From: Chrysochromulina parva
Lineage: Eukaryota > Haptophyta > Prymnesiales > Chrysochromulinaceae
Length of the DNA stretch: 13,342 nucleotides
NCBI GenBank assembly: GCA_002887195.1
Contig: PJAB01001603.1
Location: 1 to 13,342 of the forward strand
Reading direction: 5' to 3'
Shown here: one piece after another, positions 8,301 to 13,342 of the stretch
How the letters are laid out: each line of letters starts with the position of its first letter
How positions within the stretch are numbered: the stretch's first letter is position 1
Made by a program: the position numbers and the translations under genes
The notes under the pieces: model-generated
What the model was told of the DNA's origin: nothing
Seen by the model: only the letters and a program-made list of their open reading frames with translations
The model's database searches: none

Positions 8301-11300
8301 GCGCTGCGTACCTGATGAGGGAGGCCATCAGAGTTGATGAGGGAGGCCATCAGAGCTGATGAGGGAGGCCATCAGAGTTGATGAGGGAGGCCATCAGAGC
8401 TGATGAGGCGAACGATCTCTGTGTCGAGATGGCGCTGCATACGAGGGCCGACGCCCAGTACGACGCGCGCATCGCCGGCCGCTGGTCATCAGGGGTCATC
8501 ATGGGTCATCATGGGTCATCAGAGGTCATCAGAGGTCATCAGTGGTCATCAGGGGTCATCATGGGTCATCATGGGTCATCATGGGTCATCAGGGGTCATC
8601 AGGGGTCATCAGAGGTCATCAGCGTACGAGGGCCGACGCGCGCATCGCCGGCCGCGCGCCGTTGGTCTCCACGTGCGCCTCGATCGCACACCAGCTCGTG
8701 TGTCGGCCGGTATGCAGTCCAGACGAGTCGGAGAGCCACATGCGTGCGTACCTGATGAGGCGGGCAATCAGACGTCCTCAGAGTCGGAGAGCCACATGCG
8801 TGCGTACGAGCGTCCGAGGCCCTCCCGATGCAATCAGGGGTCATCAGATGTCATCAGAGGTCATCAGCGTACGAGCGTCCGAGGCCCTCCCGATGCAATC
8901 AGGGGTCATCAGATGTCATCAGAGGTCATCAGCGTACGAGCGCCCGAGGCCCTCCCGGTGGGGCACGTTGCGCGCCGAGAAGAGATGGATCACCTGCGCG
9001 GGCTCGGAGCGCCGTGGTGAGCGCTTGCAGTCGCCTGTCTGCCGATCGAGTGGGTAATTAGTGGGTCCTCAGGTAATCAGTGGGCCATCAAGTATTCAGT
9101 GGGTCATCAGGTAATCAGTACATCAGGCAGTCAGGGCCCTCCACACGCACCGGCCCGACGAGCTGCTCGAGCTCGCGCTGGATCACGAGATTATAGCTCT
9201 CGTGGGGCGTCCTCGCCGTCTGCAGCAGGATCAGGTCGGTGATCATCCGCGGACCGCGCGAAAAGTCGAATTGGCAGCTCACGACGGCGCAGTTGGGCAT
9301 CACGTCCTCGCACAGCTTGCGGGCTGCTCATCAGTGGCGCATACGTGGGCCATTAGTGGGGCAACAGCGCTCATCAGCGGATCATTAAGGGGTCATTAAA
9401 GGGTCATTAGTGGGGCAACAGCGCTCATCAGGAGGCTACTTAGTGGCTCATCAGCGGGTCATTAAGGGGTCATCAGGTCATTCGTGGCTCACCGAGCTCG
9501 GACTCATCAGCGGGTCATTAAAGGGTCATCAGGTAATTCGTGGCTCACCGAGCTCGGGCTCGCGCCGTTGCACTTCCGAATGCAAGAAGCGTTGGAAGAG
9601 CGCGCGAAAGAAGTGGGAGTGACCAACCTGATGAGGTGGACAATCAGAGGCCATTAGAGGCCATTAGAGGCCATCAGTGACAATCACGTACCAGCACAAT
9701 GCGCTCGTGCGGGCAGTAGTGGATCTGGTTGATCAGCTCATCCATCCGCACGTCCACCTCCTCCTTGCTCTCGGCCGCGGTCACCCACCTGTGGGGAGAG
9801 GATCGGGGAGCGCCGTGGTGAGCACTTGCATGCTGGGCTGCACGGCCTCCTCCTTGCTCTCGGCCGCGGTCACCCACCTGTGGGGAGAGGATCAGGGGGG
9901 CGCCGTGGTGAGCACTTGCATGCTGGGCTGCACGGCCTCCTCCTTGCTCTCGGCCGCGGTCACCCACCTGTGGGGAGAGGATCAGGGGGGGCGCCGTGGT
10001 GAGCACTTGCATGCTGGGCTGCACGGCCTCCTCCTTTCTATGGGCCGCGGTCGCCCACCATTGCTGTTCCACCTCAGTTACGTCAAATTGGGCCGCCTGT
10101 TCACACCTCGCAAAGTCCTCGGCGCCCGCGAGGGCGCGAAGCAGCGACGTGGCTCGCGTGCCACAATCGGCGCCGAGGGATTGCCCTATCGTATCGCGCC
10201 CGCCAAAATTCTTCTTCTCACGTGCGTTCGGCTTCAGGTGGAGGGACATCCCAGAGGAGGACAGTAGCGGCTGCAGTAATTCGGGACATTAGGAGGACAG
10301 GAATTAGGTGGAGGGACATCCCAGAGGAGGACAGTAGCGGCTGCAGTAATTAGGGACATTAGGAGGACAGGAATTAGGTGGAGGGACATCCCAGAGGAGG
10401 ACAGTAACGGCTGCAGTAATTCGGGACATGAGGAGGACAGGAATTAGGTGGAGGGACATCCCAGAGGAGGACAGTAACGGCTGTGATGAGGGCGGCCATC
10501 AGTGAGGAGGGAGGCAATCAGTGGCAATCAGGGACATCCCAGAGGAGGAAAGTAACGGCTGCAGAGCCACGAGCACGCACGTGAGCTCATCAAGGGCCAT
10601 CAAGGGCTATCAAGGGCCATCAAGGGCCATCACCTGCAGAGCCACGAGCGCGGTCTGTACCGCGCGAGTCAGCGGTGAGCACCAGAGCGCCTGTGACGAG
10701 GAGGAATGGCGCCGTGGTGAGCACTGGCCTTCGTCTGCCAATGGGCTCCAGATTGGCAACGTACCTGTGCCGAGACGAGCGACCGAACGGCCGCAGCCTC
10801 CAATGGCGACGACACGTCGGTCGAGCTTGTGAGTGCCGCCCGAATCGCATGCTGTAGCCGGTACGCCTGCGCATAGCCGGTTTCGTTCAACGGGTGGTCT
10901 GGCAATGAGGTTCATTCATTGAATCAGAGGCTCATTAGCATGCAAACACACCTGCGCATAGCCGGTTTCGTTCAACGGGTGGTCGACGTGGGAGACCATC
11001 TCCATGACGTTCTTCTTGGCCTGCGCCTCGTTCCAGCGGCTCTCGCCATGACGAATGAAGGAGACTGTCTTAAAATGGATCGGAGACTCGATCTGCTGCA
11101 GCGTGATCGTCGATTGCTGCGACGGTTTCATCACCGTCATCGAGGGCTCTCCCTCCTCACTGGAGTACGGCCTCATCACGACGGTGAGCGGCTCGTTCGT
11201 GCCCAGGGTCGAGGAGGGCACGTTGGCGAAGGCGAGGAGGTGCTCCACTTTGCCCGTTTGCCAGAGCTCGACGTGTAACGACATGAGGGGCGTCACCGCT

Positions 11301-12640
11301 CCGCACCTGATGAGGGAGGCCATCAGAGCTGATGAGGGAGGCCATCAGAGCTGATGAGGGAGGCCATCAGAGCTCGACGTGTCACGACATGAGGTTCGTC
11401 ACCGCTCCGCACGTGAGCTGCCTCGCCGAGTTCCACAGGGGCGCGGACGCCCGGATCTCGGCGTCATCTCGGCGCATCTCCTTCCGGATCTCGGCGTCAT
11501 CTCGGCGCATCTCCTTGAGCTCCTTGAGCGGCCAGGAGGCGACGCCGCCCACGCACCTGATGAAGGAGGCCATCAGAGCTGATGAGGGAGGCCATCAGAG
11601 CTGATGAGGGAGGCCATCAGAGCTGATGAGGGAGGCCATCAGAGGCGACGCCGCCCACGCACCGGTCGAGTGAGTCGACCACCCAGAGCAATCAAGTGCA
11701 ATCAAGTGCAATCACGTGCAATCACGCACCGGTCGAGGGAGTCGACCACCCACATGAGCACGTACACCGCCGCGCCCTCGCGATCGGTGCGTATGAGCTC
11801 ATGCGAGAGCTTTGCACCATGGAGCAGAATGACGGGGCCGGCAGTGAGCCGTACGTATTGTGTGTAGCTGCGGTGGAGCTGTGGGGGCTGGCCGTCCGTC
11901 CCTAATAAGGGCTGACCGTCCGCGCCGAGCGGCGGCCCATTGCCTAATATAGGCTCTTGGAGGGTGAGTGACTCGGGTGATGCGAAATGCTGTGGAATCA
12001 CGAGAGCGGCACGCCGTCGGAGAGCCGCATCGACCTCGGCATCGTCGCCCGCCCCGCCGACGACCGAGCGGGGCGTGCCTCCTGGTGCGATCTGGCTGCG
12101 CATGCCGAGCAGCAGGCGCTCCACTTCGCCCGAATCGAGCTGCTGCGCGCTCTCGCGGATGAACGTCCTGCAGGCGACGAGCTCCGGAGATGTAATTAGA
12201 AGTGTCATCATCAGAGGCACTCAGAGGCACACAGAGGCACACGGAGGCACTGAGTGGCTCTCAGCGCACCTGAAGAAGGCGAGCTCCGGCAACCCGAGAA
12301 GCCACGGGTGCGCGCTCAGGGCCGCCTGCACGCTGCGAAGCGCCTCCACATTCACTTCCGTAGGCGCCGCGGGCTCGGGCGCCTTGGCTGCCGCTGGCTC
12401 CAGGTTGGCTGGGGGGTCGGGCGGCGATGCGGCCGGCGGTGGTGGTGGCGCCGGCGCTGGCGCCGGCAGCGGCGGAGGCGGCGGGGGCGGCGGAGGCGGA
12501 GGCGACAGCGGAGGTGGTAGCGGCGGGGCCGCTGGCTGTGAAGGCGCCGCAACGTCGTCCTCAGGCGGCAGGTCTGCGCCTTCGTCGAAAACAGGCGTGT
12601 CCGCCTTGGACTTGGGCTTGATATTGATGCCAAAAGGCAT
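5388..12640 (-). CDS. Double C2 + histidine phosphatase protein, 20 exons, 1387 residues (reconstructed)
   Basis: Exons in transcript order: 12640-12270, 12167-11730, 11556-11413, 11306-10952, 10866-10765, 10690-10634, 10270-10059, 9788-9692, 9627-9549, 9323-9151, 8993-8938, 8751-8628, 8311-8159, 8060-7332, 7207-6779, 6701-6498, 6324-6280, 6192-6094, 5860-5804, 5627-5388. All 19 introns are GT-AG, and phases match at every junction. The start is the ATG at 12640 (MPFGINIKPKSK); the stop is TGA 5390-5388. Layout: Pro-rich head (residues 1-123), helical region (124-225), C2-1 (about 227-375), phosphatase 1 (395-676), C2-2 (677-845), phosphatase 2 (857-1387). The halves align with each other in order, for example EVEQQWW/EVESQWW and DFSRGPRMITDLILL/DFRRTGGKPITELALL, so the gene arose by internal duplication. 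C2 suggests membrane or protein docking; the substrate is unknown. Exon borders are my inference from phase, homology between halves and splice sites; exons 15 and 11 had competing acceptors. Confidence 0.82.
6236..6276 (-). repeat. 10-bp GATCTCCCTT repeat in intron 17
   Basis: Four units of GATCTCCCTT/GATCTCCCTC fill the 5' part of the 87-nt intron. The period is again 10 bp, but the unit differs from the CTGATGACC family. Confidence 0.85.
6999..7024 (-). repeat. (GAT)n microsatellite coding poly-Asp in exon 15
   Basis: A TCA/ATC trinucleotide run on the + strand is read as GAT on the - strand. It gives eight consecutive Asp residues in the acidic insertion of phosphatase domain 2. Confidence 0.9.
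7208..7331 (-). other. Intron 14, CA/C-rich low complexity
   Basis: It runs from GTAACC to CACCCCACAG. Unlike the other introns it lacks the CTGAT repeat and consists of CCCCACACCC-type tracts. The chosen acceptor (7209-7208) keeps phase 0 and gives SKGLRVLFTDAVRLRAA after GWAQ. The next AG downstream (7181-7180) would shift the frame. Confidence 0.6.
8312..8399 (-). repeat. 22-bp repeat in intron 12, four units plus a partial one
   Basis: The transcript-sense unit is CTCTGATGGCCTCCCTCATCAG-like, adjoining the acceptor of exon 13. Each unit has CTGATG and CATCAG arms (inverted repeats) and ends with an acceptor-like CATCAG or CATCAA. Confidence 0.9.
8484..8622 (-). repeat. 10-bp repeat array in intron 12, 14 units
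   Basis: The unit is nGGTCATCAG on the + strand, i.e. CTGATGACCn in transcript sense, in perfect 10-bp register with small changes (CATGATGACC variants). Shorter runs of the same unit fill introns 1, 6, 8, 9, 10, 11, 13, 15, 16 and 19. Confidence 0.95.
9789..10058 (-). repeat. Intron 7: three tandem GT...AG units of 91, 90 and 89 nt
   Basis: Units 10058-9968, 9967-9878 and 9877-9789. Each starts with GTGGGTGACCGCGG (first unit GTGGGCGA), a copy of the first 31 or so bases of exon 8, and ends with CTCTCCCCACAG. Lengths differ mainly by a C-run. Every unit is therefore a complete candidate intron, and every unit junction is AG|GT. Confidence 0.9.
10238..10517 (-). repeat. 70-bp repeat, four copies, spanning the start of exon 7 and intron 6
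   Basis: The period is exactly 70 bp (starts 10238, 10308, 10378, 10448). Each copy contains the first ~35 bases of exon 7 behind an acceptor-like CTGCAG (CATCACAG in the most upstream). The copy nearest exon 7 (acceptor just before 10270) is the one whose reading continues into HLKPNARE. A fifth, partial copy at about 10530-10580 still carries the end of exon 6 fused to exon 7. Confidence 0.9.
11307..11372 (-). repeat. 22-bp repeat in intron 3, three units
   Basis: This is the same 22-bp unit as in introns 2 and 12. It follows directly on a 40-base copy of the start of exon 4 (11412-11373) and ends at the exon 4 acceptor. Confidence 0.9.
11451..11516 (-). repeat. 33-bp tandem duplication inside exon 3
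   Basis: Two perfect 33-bp copies encode EMRRDDAEIR twice, adding exactly 11 codons. It shows that exons, not only introns, take up tandem duplications in this gene when the frame is kept. Confidence 0.9.
11557..11644 (-). repeat. 22-bp repeat in intron 2, four units
   Basis: Same unit as in introns 3 and 12, placed between a fossil exon 2/exon 3 junction copy (11682-11643) and the real exon 3 acceptor. Confidence 0.9.
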
Positions 12641-13342
12641 CGTGAAGTCAAATGCGCGGCGGCGTGTAAGATGGAGACATGGAGTGGCCGTGCGTCGGCC
12701 TCGTCACTAATTCATACTTTTCCTGACGAACCTCCGTCGGCAGACAGGGTCGCGACGCACTTCGCCCAGAGTGCGACAGTACGCCAGTCAGTCAGTCAGT
12801 CAGTTTCGTCGCGGTCCCCCCGCGCTCACCACACCGCTTCTACAAGTTCCGTCAAAGGACGGCTCCGTTCCCCTCGGTCAACACGAGAGAGAGATTTGTA
12901 ACTGGACAACTGGACATTTTCCTCTCTGGACATTTTCAGAAACCGAAACGTTAGCACGTCCTGCAGCACGAGTTGTGGTCTTGCTTTGGCAGAGGGGCGA
13001 GCGGAAGCGGCAGCAGCTGCTGCGACTCTTACATAACAACGGCGTTCGATGCTCGAGGTCGTCAGTTTGAGCGCGGTTAAGTGTCGTTGATTTGGAAGAG
13101 TCTTCTTTGATGACGATCGCAATCAACGGGACCTCCCTCCCAACGGTCTGCGCTCGGAAAAACGCGGAAAATTTTGCGGATGGTTCCGAGAAAGCACCGA
13201 ATGTCAATCAAGAGTTGAGTGCCAGGAAAAGCGCCCGCCGCTCATGGCCGATGCTGGTGCTTGGCAGTCGCCAGCCGTAGCTCGCCAGACGCCGGGCGGT
13301 CGCCGGCGTTCAGTGGCCCACGCGGTGCTGGACGACTCACAT
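12641..13342. other. 5' flank of the double-phosphatase gene
   Basis: No convincing coding region: open frames here are short, with mixed composition and no recognisable domain. It holds five CAGT units (12785-12804) and a direct repeat CTGGACATTTTC at 12910-12921 and 12926-12937. GC is lower than in the genes, which fits a promoter and 5' UTR. I could not identify a TATA-like or initiator element with confidence. Confidence 0.45.
12785..12804. repeat. (CAGT)5 microsatellite
   Basis: Five perfect tetranucleotide units in the presumed promoter region, about 145 bp upstream of the ATG at 12640. Confidence 0.95.

Larger units (their letters stand above)
7886..8993 (-). other. C2-like domain 2 (exons 11-14)
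   Basis: Residues about 677-845. VIHLFSARNVPHREG-LGRSYARMWLSD is a near-textbook C2 start (A-x-N-L-P...G-x-S-x-P-Y-V), CMWNSARRLG matches PLWNSARQL of domain 1, and MLHVELRDELKDELLAKAEVPL matches the late C2 strands. The acidic residues of the first calcium loop are replaced (HREGLGRSYA). The run DELK|DELLAK straddles intron 13, so the coding sequence on both sides of that intron begins with the same nine bases (GACGAGCTC/GACGAGCTG). Confidence 0.68.
9151..11077 (-). other. Histidine phosphatase (phosphoglycerate mutase-like) domain 1, active site complete (exons 4-10)
   Basis: Residues about 395-676. VSFIRHGESRWNEAQ carries the RHG motif, with nucleophile His404. DHPLNETGYAQ (426-436) is the typical D-x-PL-x-x-x-G-x-x-Q segment. 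CSPLTRAVQTA gives Arg479, NAREKKNF gives the likely proton donor Glu507, and VGHSHFFRALF gives the second His595. These residues make it a probable active phosphatase of branch 1 of the superfamily. The W-W pair before the GHS strand (EVEQQWW) is shared with domain 2. A glycolytic mutase role is unlikely given the fusion and the different active-site surroundings. Confidence 0.85.
11135..11859 (-). other. C2-like domain 1 (exons 2-4)
   Basis: Residues about 227-375. It shows the C2 outline: a first strand and loop VILLHGAKLSHELIRTDREG followed by AAVYVLMWVVDSL, then PLWNSARQL matching the common P-x-WNE turn, then LHVELWQTGKVEHLLAFANVP matching the late V-x-D-loop-G-x-x-x-V/I-P strand pair. 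Asp residues that usually bind calcium are mostly absent, so calcium-independent binding is likelier. Exon 3 inserts a charged helix with an internal 33-bp duplication. Domain call by pattern only. Confidence 0.6.

Noticed and set aside
8312..8622. Regular short repeats resembling a CRISPR array
   Set aside because: Units of 10 and 22 bp are contiguous with no unique spacers, lie inside introns of a eukaryotic gene, and there are no cas genes.
8994..9038. Earlier start for exon 11 at 9038 (adds TGDCKRSPRRSEPAQ)
   Set aside because: It also keeps phase, but this stretch contains the intron element shared with introns 5 and 7, and the C2 domain begins cleanly at 8993.
5543..9061. Many + strand open frames of 60-210 codons
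   Set aside because: They are translations of the 10-bp and 22-bp repeats or antisense readings of exons of the - strand gene; none has a domain or sensible composition.
9789..10633. Transposon or introner-type mobile element insertion as the source of the introns
   Set aside because: No terminal inverted repeats, target-site duplications or shared long consensus among introns; the repeated material is mostly the local exon itself, which fits tandem duplication better. The short shared 3' modules remain unexplained.
9151..11077. Glycolytic phosphoglycerate mutase
   Set aside because: The domain has the superfamily motifs but sits in a duplicated C2 fusion and differs from the mutase around the active site, so only a general histidine phosphatase call is justified.
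13092..13280. Possible small + strand gene near the right edge
   Set aside because: 62 codons only, no domain, no supporting neighbour; could at best be a piece of a gene beyond the window.

Overview
This window looks like nuclear DNA of a GC-rich unicellular eukaryote, most likely a marine alga; a haptophyte is my best guess, with no decisive marker. The evidence is one gene with 19 GT-AG introns that all keep phase, a tyrosine-kinase-like (TKL) kinase domain, C2 and SAM-like domains, and introns filled with 10-bp and 22-bp tandem repeats. I see no bacterial operon layout, tRNA, rRNA, CRISPR array or recognisable transposon.

Left part (about 1-4840, + strand): an almost intron-free, 5'-truncated gene with an unusual domain chain. 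It encodes an uncharacterised N-terminal region, a superfamily-1 helicase-like ATPase, an Ala/Ser/Asn/Gly repeat linker, an Ala/Glu/Arg coiled stretch, a SAM-like domain, a TIR domain with the C-x-x-E glutamate expected of NAD-cleaving TIRs, and a TKL-like kinase. The chain is split by one frame change near 2969, between SAM and TIR. It reads like an innate-immune type sensor and effector, which is inference. At 4851-5090 there is a tandem copy of the kinase C-lobe end, reachable by a 150-nt in-frame candidate intron.

Middle (5219-5387): a short gap between two convergent genes.

Right part (12640 down to 5388, - strand): a gene I could rebuild from 20 exons into a 1387-residue protein. It has a Pro-rich head followed by two copies of a C2-like domain plus a histidine phosphatase domain. 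The first phosphatase domain has a full active site (RHG...R...E...GHS). The second keeps most of it but has QHA in place of RHG, and two acidic, low-complexity insertions. No exon is obvious upstream of 12640; 12641-13342 is probably its 5' flank.

The most striking structure is in these introns. At least 12 of 19 contain extra copies of the adjoining exon ends, several with the two exons still joined as if unspliced. One intron is three stacked GT...AG units of 89-91 nt. Another holds four 70-bp copies of the start of its downstream exon. Five introns end in the same 20-nt branch-point/acceptor module, and in three of them that module is itself amplified in tandem. Together this looks like intron birth and growth by repeated local tandem duplication at AG|GT sites, caught at several stages in one gene.
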